From contig JASFXZ010000002.1 in NCBI GenBank assembly GCA_032209605.1, positions 55,244,431 to 55,308,430 on the forward strand: 64,000 nt of DNA, in the 5' to 3' direction. Below the pieces are notes generated by a model. The model was not told the DNA's origin. It did no database searches and worked only from the letters and a program-made list of their open reading frames with translations. Position 1 is the first letter of the stretch; every line of letters starts with the position of its first letter. A program made the position numbers and the translations under genes. The DNA is from Mactromeris polynyma (lineage: Eukaryota; Mollusca; Bivalvia; Venerida; Mactridae). Shown here piece after piece: positions 12,072 to 24,003 of this stretch.

Positions 12072-12365
12072 TACAATATTTATCTCCCTTGTTCTTAATC
12101 ATCAGCCATTTTGATAGGCAAAACTGATAAGCCCTTATAGGAGTATTATTCCAAATATGTGATGATTGAGAAAATACCAAGATAATTTGTATGTGACAAA
12201 CACTTTTTCTTCAACTCTTAAGTCAACTGCCCACATGAGCATAATGAATAAGTTATTTTTATAACTGATTAATCTATCATTGTTTACATTATATTCCATA
12301 TAAACATTAAGGAAATTTGCCTATCAATATGACCGAAATTCAGAACAAGGGAGGTAAATATTGTA
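12072..12365. mobile_element. MITE family F with long TIRs
   Basis: A 294-bp TA-flanked element. The left end CAATATTTATCTCCCTTGTT matches the inverted right end CAATATTTACCTCCCTTGTT. After a mismatched patch the similarity resumes with TTGATAGGCAAA in both arms, giving imperfect TIRs of about 55 bp. The interior is non-coding. The AAGGGAGATAA motif in the terminus is frequent in molluscan repeats; that is recollection, not tested here. Confidence 0.75.
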
Positions 12366-13216
12366 AATAGATATGTTGCTATGATTAATTGTTGTGCAAT
12401 GTTGTGCAACCCCGTAATATTCCCGTGTCAACCTTTTCATCTCTATCATATTCCCCTTCCGTTTCTTTATTTAACTCATTATCTAGACCTCTCAGTAGGG
12501 GTGTCCTGTGTTTCTTAATACGGCCTTACCTTTGCTATTATTTCTCACAAGTTAGTGTACAAGGTTTGATTGTTTTGTTTGATAAAATGATAGTTGACCG
12601 ACACACACTATGATGTTCTTACCTACACGTGCTACTCTCTACAATATCGCATTTCGTTATGTGTTCCTACCAGTTTGATGCAGAATTAATGTAACCTTAT
12701 TGCCTAAGTTGAACATAACTACGCATGTGTTGAGTGCTTATCTGCCGCAGCATAATGATTTGCTTCGATAACAAAAAAACAACATAAGTATGCATATATC
12801 TTCCATTATCCCCAAGTTTCTAGCAAGTGACGAGGTGTAAAAGGAAACATGATTTTCAATTTGATGCCTTGTAGTAATCAATGATTGAAACAGATTATTG
12901 CGCTTGTTGTACCAAAGTTGTTGACTTTTGTAATCAGGTGACAAATTCTTCTCGAGCTTTAGAAAAAGATTCACTGATTATTTGCAAATGACAATGGGGG
13001 TTCATTTCAATCGCTTCAAGGAGTATATTTGGTTATATCATAAAATGGTGTAGAATACGTAATTTTAACTGTGGAATTACATTTTCTAGTTGCTTTCGAA
13101 ACATGTTGTACTATGCAATTTAATGGAGAAACGTAGCCAATTTCATTATCAATGAAAGGAAACAACATGGATACAATGCGACAGCGACTTTAAGCGGCTT
13201 AACATGTTTTGTGTAA
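12366..13216. other. Unannotated stretch
   Basis: Short unrecognised frames only (12389-12613 plus, 12738-12974 minus). Confidence 0.35.
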
Positions 13217-13395
13217 TACAGTAAAACCTCAATAATTAGACAACGCTTCGGACCCTTGAAACTGGTCTTCTTGTTGCGGTGGTCTAGAAATTGAGGTTGA
13301 ATAAAGAACAAAACAGTGAAAATTGACTTGAACATAGTGTTCTTAATTTCGTGATGGTTATTATTGAGGTGGTATTTAGGTGAGGTTTTACTGAT
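13217..13395 (-). mobile_element. MITE family A, copy 2
   Basis: An inverted copy of the A family. It starts at TA with CAGTAAAACCTCAATAATTA and ends GAGGTTTTACTG. The inverted internal block AAACAGTGAAAATTGACTTG is shared with the other copies. Confidence 0.85.
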
Positions 13396-14387
13396 GTAAA
13401 TAATCCTTTACACATGGAATGACTTCCTGGCCGACAAAAATAAGACATTCAACACGAATGAAAAAACGTGTCGAGTGTCAAATAACCAGTCGGCGCGCGG
13501 GCTATATAAACTGTTTTAAAGAACTATAATCGCGTAGCATTTATCTGTGTTCTGTTCTACAACGTATAAAATTGTCCTCACCAATTCCTCTGAATGTTAC
13601 TAATATATAGCAGACATTTAGTTGAGTCAATTTGGTTTAGTGCTAACATCACAATGTGGTCATTAAAAACGAAGTTAACTCAACTGGGTTCCATAAATTT
13701 CCTTAATAAGCCGTAAAACAACCCAGAAAATAGAACTGTGAGTTTATTTGAAATATACCATTCCTCCTATAAAAGCTTTCGTGATTTTATTTATGCGGAA
13801 AGAAGGAAATCGTCTTAAAATAGAGACTATTAATTGACACTGTGTGTGTGTTTATGACCTTGCATTTGCTAGAGGCAGTAAAATGACAATATAATATACA
13901 ACTTACAAGGTTAATTTGAATACATTGTATCAATATAAGTGCTAGTTCAGAGTTTCCTGTCTTGTATATTGGGGTTAGATATTTTACGATTTGGTTGCAT
14001 TTGTATCTTAATGGAGTTGTCAATCGATGTAGAGTTTGTTTTAAATGGTCGATATAAAATGTGCAATTACAGACATTTAGTTAAAACTTATTTATTTTAC
14101 ACCAATTGTGAATAAAGTTCTTACATTTTACAGCGTAAGTAACTTACTCTCAAAATGTTGTATCATCTCATATTTAACAAAGTAAATGAAATATTTGATC
14201 TTCATTGCCTCGACCACGGTTTGAGCCAGTCTTTGTCCGTGGCCAGCACTGCATACATGTGACAGTTCTAATAATGATATCAAAACAATTGGCACTTGAA
14301 AAAAAAGAATAATAAAGTGAAGCAGGAATTGACATATACAAAGCGCTCAGTCACATCGGAAACACGAGAAGTCATGAAAAATATACA
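13396..14387. other. Unannotated stretch
   Basis: No supported feature. Confidence 0.35.
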
Positions 14388-15653
14388 TACAGTCTAACTT
14401 CGAATAACTCGAAGACGCTGGGGTCCATCCGACAAGCTCAAGTTACCCGATGTTTCGAGTGACCCAGAGTTTCCATCATGTCCTTTTAGTGTTTTTTTTT
14501 ATGAAATGCCTAATTTTCATAGTGTTTCACCCTTGTACCAGTTGTTTCATATTTCTATTCACTACATTGCATTAATAAGAGTAGTATACTTGCATTACGT
14601 ATTATTGTTTTACAGACAAAAAAAACTTCATAAATATACGGATGTTTGCATCACGCTTGCACCGTTATGTTTATGCGTCGTGGAAATCGCTCCTAACTTG
14701 AAAGGTTATTGTATTACACATGTACATGTGAAAATAAAAATAAAACAAATTTTAAAAAAGTTTATGGCGTTTTATTGTTTAATGTTAAATCAATACAGCT
14801 GTATTGTACAAAAAAAAACACATTATTTGAACAAGCGACATTTGAATATGGCATGACATTAACATTAGTCAGACTTCAATTTCGTGAAATCAAGGATGGA
14901 TGACTGGTGCATCTTGTTTGTCTCGTGGAATTGTTTTTTTCAGAATGTGGCGAGAGAGCGTACAGATGGTCAGAAGTTCTCGGTCTGCGTCAGTTGTGGA
15001 TTCGAAAAATCTTCTTACGATCTCGAGTGCCTCCATGGCTTCGTTGGCCGTCGGTGGTGGTTGTATGGTCGTAATACTTTCTTTCATTTTGGTTTTACAA
15101 TTTGTAAGTTCTTTCTCAGTTGCCATATTTCAAAGCAAAGTGACAAGAAGGAATTCTAAGCAGAGATTCCGATGCGTGTACGGTAAGGCAGGGTTTTAAT
15201 CACATGTTATTTACTCATCAACGATCTCATAATTAAATTCTCATCATTATTTTCTCATCATTATCGTCTCATATGGCATTTTTTATTGATATCTATACGT
15301 TTTGTGCAAACTGCGATAATCGTTTTTCACACCTCAATACTTGTCATTTCGACCGTGATTTTGCATGCTGTACAACTCTCGAAAATGTTAACACCGTTTC
15401 ATTGTTCGTTTATTTGGAGCTTCTATTTGACATTGTGTGAAAAAGTATCTTCAAGTAGACCATTTAGCTATTGTGTGTAGTTTATTTTATTGGGGACCGG
15501 CAAGGATGCTCGTGTTTTCGACTTATTGCTGCTTGAGTTATCGACGGCATATTTTATTTGAAAAAGAATTATTGTCCATGACTCTGCCACTTCCTCGACA
15601 AATCCGGGGTTCTCGAGTTGTCGCCAGCTTGAGTTATCGAAATTTAACATGTA
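14388..15653 (-). mobile_element. Degenerate Tigger/pogo DNA transposon
   Basis: About 1.27 kb between TA dinucleotides. The left end CAGTCTAACTTCGAATAACT has a decayed inverted partner at the right, CATGTTAAATTTCGATAACT. Both ends continue with further Tigger-like subterminal sequence (AACTCGA repeats, GGGGTCC/CCCCGG). A transposase C-terminal fragment lies inside on the minus strand at 14890-15126. Length is far below that of an autonomous element, so most of the transposase is deleted. Confidence 0.6.
14890..15126 (-). pseudogene. Tigger/pogo transposase C-terminal fragment
   Basis: A 78-codon frame contains ANEAMEALEIVRRFFES and a final KQDAPVIHP. The EA-x-EAL-x-x-VRRF pattern followed by an acidic serine/threonine stretch matches what I know of the C-terminal tail of Tigger-derived (TIGD/CENP-B-like) transposases, where it follows the DDE domain. 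Neither the helix-turn-helix DNA-binding domains nor the DDE residues are present. It lies between Tigger-like inverted ends, which supports the assignment. The identification comes from pattern memory, without a database search. Confidence 0.5.
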
Positions 15654-16439
15654 ACATACAAACTCGAAGGGGATACAAGACAAAACATTCATGATGGGTA
15701 ATGATTGTAAAGTGTCCTAACATATCTTATCAAAAAAGCACTTGAAGTTATAGTTGAAAGACTTTTCGCTGCGTTACACTAGGGACAGACATAATAAACT
15801 GCAACAGAAGGTCACATCACCATTAAGCAAGTTAGAGACTTGGATAAACGTGCAACACACTGTCGGCAATGTTTCTTGAATACCTTGGACAATTCCAATA
15901 CAAAGTGCGATGACACGACTTATTTCGTCGTAATATGGAAATTTAATCTTCAGTGCAGTTGAAGGAATACAGTTATAATACAGCCTGATGTTGGACTTAA
16001 ATACATTCTCCAAATGATGTATTAATAATGTAATCATGATGTCCGATTTGCTTCATTTAATCGTTATTAAAAGTTACGGCGGAAATTGTAATGTCGTAGT
16101 CTCGTAGGAATTAGAAGACGATTAACTCAGTAACCTTGCAAAACCTGCATCTTTCAAAGGTGTTTCATTTGTTCACACAGCGCAAAAAAACTGCGCGCAT
16201 CATTCATTTTAGAATGTTCTGAATGAACTCTAGTCCTCAAGGTTTACTCCTTCTTTAGCAGGACGCTGCAAATTATTTTTGCGACACTTTATCGCGAAGC
16301 ATTTGGTTTCCTTCTGAAAGTCCAATAAATGTCGCAAATACAAATGTGTTCATTTAGAATAATACTATTTCCAAACTAATTCTGAAGTTTGATTGTTAAC
16401 GTATTTTATTGGTTGCATAAAATTCCACAAGATTCACTA
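15654..16439. other. Unannotated stretch
   Basis: An 87-codon minus-strand frame at 15774-16037 is hydrophobic and cysteine-rich but unrecognised. No other feature. Confidence 0.35.
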
Positions 16440-17301
16440 TACAGTAAAACCCGCTTACAGTAAAATTCTAGGGGGGGGGGGCATGATTTTTGTTCATACT
16501 TACCAGGTTTCGTTGTATCCAATCCAGATGAACACGCCCTTTAGTACATGCATACTTTCTGGGTTACGATAGTCAGATTTGACCATTGTCTTACATGGTC
16601 ATTAGAAAGCTCGTATTGCGGTAACTTTTTCAATATTAGATTTGAGTTTTTCCGTTTTATGACATTTAAGAATATGCTTTGCAAAGATCTTTTCTAGATC
16701 ATTTATACTTTTTAGTGAACTTTTTACACTTTGTAAAATTTGATACTTTTCCTCTAGAGAAAATTGTTTCCGTGTTTACTTGACATTGCCATTGATATAT
16801 CTTTCCACTCCGTTCGAAAATTTATGCTTTCTTCAATTTTGGTTAGTTGTAGTGCGATACTTTATTTGAGTTGTGGTCAATTTATGAAAAATCTCATCAT
16901 GAAATCAGTATAAAATGTGGCTTTTATTGTGAATAAAACCAACAAATGGATTTCTTGTCATACAATAATAAACGATTCCTAAATTATGATCCAATTATAA
17001 CTGCCCTTATAATCTTACACTCGCTCAAAACAAATGCTCACACAATTATCGAACTGACTAAACGCATCCGATGTTTACCGAGAGCTAATTACGGGGATCG
17101 TTCAGGCAATTTCGGTGATAATTCGGCCATTTTCGTCTTCCGATGAATGAATTAACACTGAAATACAGCACAGACGGACCCTGTTTTATTAAAACAGTTT
17201 CATTCTAAATTGATTCACTGTATCCATACAATTTATACAAGAATCCCCATAGTGCTGGCCGAAACCTAAGAGTACTTCATTAAAAGCGGATTTTCATTGT
17301 A
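16440..17301. mobile_element. 862-bp TIR element, family C
   Basis: TA-flanked. The left end CAGTAAAACCCGCTTACAGT is matched by the inverted right end CAATGAAAATCCGCTTTTAA, allowing a one-base gap. The start CAGTAAAACC is shared with family A, but the interior is different and AT-rich. It contains an 11-G run at 16471-16481. No transposase is recognisable, so it is probably a non-autonomous mariner-like element. Confidence 0.5.
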
Positions 17302-19496
17302 AGCAAGTTCACTCGAAGTAAGTTTAGGTGTAAACGCAAAACGGTAGTACGTTTAGAGCTTGTCGACCGGTACGGTTAACCTAATTCATCGTGTATGTTT
17401 GATTACACCGGCTGCTGGCCGATGTTTCCAGTTGCCTTTGGCATCCAATTAGAAAAGACATAGATGATTAGATGATTGACATGAAACAAAGGTTTGGATA
17501 GCCACTGGTTGATGTTGTTGTTGTTGAGTTTTACCTCGTCAATACGTCTGCTTTTATTTGTTTAAATAGAGACAAATGACCGTTGTTGAAGTTTTAACTA
17601 ATGGAATGAAAGGTAAATATTACTGATGCAATGCATGTAGGGCTTGATTTGATATCATTTTTGCGTTTACCATTACACATAATACATAGAAGCGAATCTG
17701 GATATGACGGTTACAGTTTTAATTAATTAATTTACCGATAGATGGATCTATATGGGCTCACCTATCATTACAAAGTTTAAATCAGTGATCACGTTATGCG
17801 CTTTATCTTGTCAATACTATATATCAGTGATATAACTGTCATTACAATGCAATATGGTGCTTTATTGGGGCTGTATATGAGATAATAAAACTGCCAAACC
17901 ATAGCACATTGCAAGCGAAAACGATCTTGCATCACCACTCAAATAATATAAATTTGATTAAATCGGGGAATATTTAACGAAATTCCGTCATAAATCGGGA
18001 GCCAGAAGTCTCTGCTGAATTCTTGTCATAATATCAATTTTATAATTCAAACAAATTAAATTGAATGAGTTTAATAGCGCAATAAACCAATGGGTTTTAT
18101 TGATCGTTTGATCCGTGAATATGCCACAAATAATTAAACATGTTGCGGTAAAAATGATAAGGATAAACAAAATGCTGGCTTTTTAGAGAGGCTATGTTTT
18201 GTATTTTATCTCCTCCCGTCGGACTGCTCACAAATCTATTTTGATTAACTAATGACTTAATTAGTTTGAAAACAGACATACTTTTTCGGACAATGTGTGT
18301 TCAATGAAAACAATCCTCAAATTTAAGCAAGCTTATAAATCTGAAAGATCAATCAACCGGGTAACATTCACGAATTTGAATCCAGCTTAAGTTTTAAAAT
18401 TGAAATCAGATGGCATTTGTTTCAGAGGATATTTTTTATTTGCAACATTGTTTTAATAGTGTCCATTGCAAAAGCATGGACAAGACAAGATTGGGTCGAA
18501 ATCATTCTGGTCCAGTTTGTTTTGTTGTTATAGGACAAGCGATACATGTAAGGAAACATCACACGTTTATGGTTAAGGCGTTGGTAGCATAGTAAAATCT
18601 CACCAATTGCTAAACATCTAAAGTAGTGTATGACGACCACCAATAAAATGAAATCATCTGTAAAAGATGCAAGGTTGCAATGTTGAGCATCAAAGAAACT
18701 GAACATCATGAAAATGATAGGAAAATTGCATTATTTATTTCTTGCTATCAGCACGTTGTTATTCACTAATAACAGTTATCTTTAAACATAGGTTCAAATA
18801 CTTCTCATTACCCCCCCCCCCTGACTGATCTGCTAACATCACTTTAATCCACTGCCAAAAAACCTTTCCCATGTAAAAAGCTCTATCAATGACTTTCTGT
18901 TATTTAAAAGAACCTGAAACGAATTTCTTAAACTGTTTCAAATTTAAATAACCCAATGTCAGCACAAAATCCTCAGATTTATGATTAATGCTGAGCAAAA
19001 AGACACAAAAATGAATACCAGCATTCGTCTATCATAATCATACCAGAGACTACAATACACGATGTTCATCATAGCCTCTGTGATTGCTTGTGCGGAATGA
19101 GTCTCTAAGACTATAAAATACTTAAATCATATCACTATCAGACACATTAATCTTAAACTTAATAATAATCTAGAGAGATTGGCCGACATAGACAAAACAT
19201 AATATAAGCGATGTTAAGGAGCAACTTCGTTAAAAGGTGATCAATATTCTATATACAAGACTGATAAATACATTTTATGTACCAAGATAGAGCCGGGAAA
19301 TTGCTTATATCTGTACATGGTACCTGTTCTATGGTTTACAATTATTATCTCATATTTTCAGTTTCTTTCATTTACTTTTGTTTGAAAACAAATGCCAATC
19401 CTGTTCAGAAAAAAGCTTGATATGAAACTTTTAACTATATATAATCAACGAGATGTCTACGTCAAGAAAATTACAATAATACAAACAAGAAATATG
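17302..19496. other. Unannotated AT-rich stretch
   Basis: 2.2 kb with no gene, array or element end that I can support. An 11-C homopolymer lies at 18811-18821. Confidence 0.4.
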
Positions 19497-19806
19497 TTGA
19501 AAAAAGATGGTCGACGCAATTTGAAGATTAAGATTTGTTGTGCAACAAATAAAAAAATGCTGTGATATTACTATTGCTGGTCACTCCAGATCCAAAATGG
19601 ATTTCGGTAAATTGACCGAAATTCAGTGGATTTCGGTAAGGTAACGTACCCTTTATAGAAATGTTAACCAATCCGCGTCAATGTTACAAACGTTGTTCGG
19701 TTGAAGAGAAATTGCCTTGGTGGTTAACGTACGATTTGATTGGTTTACACAACACTGACATGCAAATAGCAAAACCATGCTGCGCCGACAAATACCATTT
19801 CATTAC
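19497..19806 (+). repeat. Unclassified dispersed repeat X, copy 2
   Basis: Aligns with 3170-3488 (inverted) and 35391-35623. It begins near AAAAAAGATGGTCGACGCAA and runs past AATCCGCGTCAATGTTACAA to the segment before ATACCATTTCATT. Confidence 0.7.
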
Positions 19807-20055
19807 ATATAATTATTTTACCCTTTTACTTGATGCCGAGACAAAGCAAAACAAATGGTTGCTTTAAGAAATGTACTGATCAGTTAATCTGTTTTGTTAG
19901 GGTTGTTTTGGGGGGTGGTGGTGTGGGAGGCGTCCTACTTACACTTATTTGTACTGAACAAGAACGTTAATGTCCAGAATCGTTTAAGAAGCCAAAATAG
20001 TCATCAAGGTTCTGGCGCGTGTCGAACTACCCGTGTTCCAATCTGATATTTGGTT

Positions 20056-21545
20056 GCCCACGACGTTACGTCATAGTGCTTCAAATGCATGATGTTTTGT
20101 GGACTGTTGTTTTCCCGTAGGTCTGTGTGGGGAGTCACTGTCTTATGTGTGGGGAGTCACTGTCTTATGTGTGGGGGCATTGTCTTATGTGTGGGGAGTC
20201 ACTGCCTTATGTGTGGGGAGTCACTGTCTCATGTGTGGGGAGTCACTGTCTCATGTGTGGGGAGTCACTGTCTCATGTGTGGGGAGTCACTGTCTCATGT
20301 GTGGGGAGTCACTGTCTCATGTGTGGGGAGTCACTGTCTTATGTGTGGGGAGTCACTGTCTTATATGTGGGGAGTCACTGTCTCATGTGTGGGGAGTCAC
20401 TGTCTTATGTGTGGGAGTCACTGTCTTACGTGTGGGGAGTCACTATATCATGTGTTGGGAGTCACTGTCTTATGTGTGGGGAGTCACTGTCTTATGTGTG
20501 GGGAGTCACTGTCTTATATGTGGGGAGTCACTGTCTCATATGTGGGGAGTCACTGGCTTATGTGTGGGGAGTCACTGTCTCATGTGTGGGGAGTCACTGT
20601 CTTATGTGTGGGGAGTCACTGTCTCATGTCTGGGGAGTCACTGCCTTATGTGTGGGGAGTCACTGTCTCATGTGTGGGGAGTCACTGACTTATGTGTGGG
20701 GAGTCACTGTCTCATGTCTGGGGAGTCACTGGCTTATGTGTGGGGAGTCACTGTCTCATGTGTGGGGAGTCACTGGCTTATGTGTGGGGAGGCACTGTCT
20801 TTTGTGTGGGGGGTCACTGTCTTATATGTGGGGAGTCACTGTCTCATGTGTGGGGAGTCACTGTCTTATGTGTGGGAGTCACTGTCTTACGTGTGGGGCG
20901 TCACTGTATCATGTGTGGGGAGTCACTGTCTTATGTGTGGGGAGTCACTGTCTTATGTGTGGGGAGTCACTGTCTTATATGTAGGGAGTCACTGTCTCAT
21001 ATGTAGGGAGTCACTGTCTTATGTGTGGGGAGTCACTGTCTTATATGTAGGGAGTCACTGTCTCATATGTAGGGAGTCACTGTCTTATGTGTGGGGAGTC
21101 ACTGTCTCATGTGTGGGGAGTCACTGTCTCATGTGTGGGGAGTCACTGTCTCATGTCTGGGGAGTCACTGTCTCATTTGTGGGGAGTCACTGTGTTATGT
21201 GGGGGGAGTCACTGTCTCATTTGTGGGGAGTCACTGTCTTATGTGTGGGGAGTCACTGTCTCATGTGTGGGGAGTCACTGTGTTATGTGTGGTGAGTCAC
21301 TGTCTTATGTGTGGGGAGTCACTGTCTCATGTCTGGGGAGTCACTGTCTCATTTGTGGGGAGTCACTGTCTTATGTGTGGGGAGTCACTGTCTCATGTGT
21401 GGGGAGTCACTGTGTTATGTGTGGTGAGTCACTGTCTCATGTGTGAGTAGTCACTGTCTTATATGTGGGGAGTCACTGTCTCATGTGTGGGGGCATTGTC
21501 TTACGTATGTGGCGTCCCCTGTAGCAATTTATTCTCTCTTTCATT
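20056..21545 (+). mobile_element. Dispersed element G, copy 1, expanded by an internal array
   Basis: The flanks of the 22-bp array are the two halves of a dispersed element. The left half has GGACTGTTGTTTTCCCGTAG GTCTGTGTGG. The right half has GGCATTGTCTTACGTATGTG and TAGCAATTTATTCTCTCTTT. Unexpanded relatives of only about 140-180 bp occur at 23845-24003, 33884-34020, 47915-48112 and 55985-56070. The element has no clear inverted ends and no coding capacity. Confidence 0.75.
20125..21515 (+). repeat. 22-bp minisatellite, about 63 copies
   Basis: Units of GGGGAGTCACTGTCTTATG plus TGT, with a common C for the second T in CTTATG and rarer variants. Because 22 is not a multiple of three, all three plus frames remain open and produce cysteine-rich pseudo-ORFs of up to about 400 codons. 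The array sits inside element G, whose single-copy relatives carry one recognisable unit. Confidence 0.97.
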
Positions 21546-23130
21546 ATAACGTCGACATAAAAAAACGTCGGTATACATAAACCATCAAAAGGCAATCCGC
21601 ATGAATAATGAAATATGTCGGCAACTGGATCCAGGTTAGTCGGACGCATGACCTTATATGATTACAAGTCGTGTGCGTGTGTGAGAGAGAATGAATTTCA
21701 GCACTGGTTACTGAACGGGTGCAAAAAATACAGAAGAGTGCAAATAAACAATGAATACAGACTGTAGAAATTTTCTGCATATCTCATTGTTGATTTAAGT
21801 CATTCGGTTAATGCTACAGAACATAGGTGCCGTTCATCTTTATCTTGAAACAAAGAAGCTCTCCAGACATTAAGTGCAACGTAAGTTTGTTTCAGTCGTG
21901 ATAAGACTGCACAAATTGTGGAAACATCGACTGTTTATTTACTTTTTTACAGAAGAAACAAATTAGATTGTCATGAAATTCCGTGCACAGCAGCTGTTTG
22001 GATAAATTATTCCTGGTAAAAATAATTGCAATCACAATTCATTAGTTATTCTGCCAGCATGTCAATATATATAACATGTTAAAATTTCTTGACTGAATTT
22101 ATATGATAAGTGATCATTGCACAGTTATGTTTTATTCAAAGCAATTACTTTATGCGATTTTCCGTTTCCGATATTAGACAATGAACAGCGATTTATTGAT
22201 GAAGTAAATTCTCTGTACACAATGTTGAAGTAATGTTGTTTGTTTTGACCTTCCATGACATATGATGTGTTTAGATAAAACTGTTCACTTCATGATGAGT
22301 GGCACCTTAAGAGCCGTTCGGTCGGATGTGTTTGGGTTGTTATGAAATTTAAATATTACTTCAGAAAAAATGTTTATTATAAAATTATAAAAACATACTT
22401 TTAAACACGTATAGAGCTTTTTGATGATACATATGAAGTCGCGGACTAATATTGTATTGTTTATTAATATCATGCGCGCGCAACTTCTAAAAATAGCAGT
22501 TTTGATTGAATGAACAAAATGGATTGGACATAGAATTTTATTCCTCGGAAGAACTAGGTCTAGATATTGATAACACGAATATGACGAATGACAACCGAAA
22601 CTTCAAGTGTATTTTGATATATTACCAATATTTCTTTCATTAGTTTTAATCTATCACAACGCGGTGATGAAATACGAAGGAGCCACACTGGAAATATAAT
22701 CAATATTTCCTGTCATGAAATATATATACATCTGTAGGCGTTATGCAGCGTACCGACCACAATCAGTTATATCGCCGCATATTTGATTTTTATACAGCTG
22801 TTTTTTATCAAGAGTGCTGACGAAAATCTTGCTAAAAGATTTGGTGGGAAATGCGTTATAAATGAATCTGTTTCATAATAAGGACACTCTTTTATATGCA
22901 AGACGTACAAACCATGCAGTGGTAGATAAAATTATTAAACTTTGCACAAGATAGTGCTTCAAATGTCATTACTGTGCGTACAGAATTAAGGAACACATTC
23001 GCGGGTCCAAGAGTTTGAGTTGGATGTTAGACGTTTGTTTATTGAAAGCTACGTTCTTTTGTGATACACAAGGGAACTTTAAACGTGTATGTTGCGTTTT
23101 TGCTCACTGATTGGTAACTTAACACTGTAG
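21546..23130. other. Unannotated stretch
   Basis: No feature supported. Short frames at 21544-21780 and 22285-22473 (minus) are unrecognised. Confidence 0.35.
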
Positions 23131-23318
23131 TAACGATAGCGGCCATATCGAGCACATTGTGTATGCTTAAATGCTTAGCGTCCAATGCCATGGACAAATA
23201 TGATAACACTTGGACTGTTAGGAGACAGCGTCGGGTCCGTCCTGTAGAACGCATGGATACAACCTCCTATCTCAGTGAGGACATCAAGACGGAAGCTTTT
23301 AATTTCGAGTACGCATAA
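23131..23318 (+). other. Candidate terminal exon with a membrane-spanning segment
   Basis: After an acceptor-like AACACTGTAG the frame reads about 61 residues to TAA. First comes a hydrophobic stretch (TIAAISSTLCMLKCLA), then a basic patch (RRQRRVR), then an acidic hydrophilic tail ending TEAFNFEYA. This order resembles the last transmembrane helix and cytoplasmic tail of a membrane protein. The segment is richer in GC than its flanks and its codons look protein-like. I do not recognise the family and found no upstream exon. A 163-codon frame on the opposite strand (23175-23666) overlaps it. Confidence 0.3.
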
Positions 23319-23844
23319 ATAATGAATTACATCACAATTATTAGCTCTCATAAACACAAAAATACACTTGACTGAAAGAAAAGACTGATTTGTAATTTCA
23401 AACTGATTGATATTATGTAGTAGATTCATTACAATTCCTGGTTCAAACAAACAACACCAACTCCGATAAGGAAGAAGAAAGAATGATGTTCCAAATGAGT
23501 CGTTTCCGGAAGTAAAATGAACTTGATTTACAAATGCATGCGTACACATGTGTATGATGTAAATTAAGACAGTATTGCTATTATTACTATGACAACGTAG
23601 AAATATGGTTTGTATATCTGCCGGTTGAGAAGAACAGTACGTACCACACCTGTCAACATCGATCATAGCATGCTATGCTGCATCAGGGTATATATGGAGA
23701 TGTTTGAATATCGGCATTTGACAATTAGTTCGATGCATCATAATTAAGAAAACCAACGATGTAAAGTGACATGTTCAATCGTGTACAATATTCAATCTTC
23801 GATTTTTCAAATAAATTCAAATAGATTGTCTGTGCATATGTTTG
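23319..23844. other. Unannotated; holds most of an orphan minus-strand frame
   Basis: A minus-strand frame of 163 codons (23175-23666) crosses this stretch. It is long for AT-rich DNA but shows no domain. An AATAAA lies near 23811. Confidence 0.3.
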
Positions 23845-24003
23845 AAAGAGAGATTAAGTTGTTACATTGAACGCCACATACATACGACAATGCCTCCCCA
23901 ACACCCCCAGGAAAACAACTGTCCACAAACATAAGGGACTGAAGAGGGCACGGGTTTACATGCATGGGTGGGAACACGGGAGCAAGGAATGGTCTGGCCG
24001 ACA
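23845..24003 (-). mobile_element. Dispersed element G, copy 3 (unexpanded)
   Basis: Inverted relative to copy 1. On the minus strand it carries CCATTCCTTGCTCCC, GACAGTTGTTTTCCTGGGGG, GAGGCATTGTCGTATGTATG and CTTAATCTCTCTTTC. It has a single 22-bp-like unit. Confidence 0.75.

Noticed and set aside
14506..14856. 116-codon plus-strand ORF
   Set aside because: It lies inside the degenerate Tigger element and has no motif; codon use looks random.
20089..21450. Cysteine-rich ORFs of up to 398 codons
   Set aside because: They are the three plus frames of the 22-bp minisatellite; a stop-free unit with a period not divisible by three opens all frames at once.
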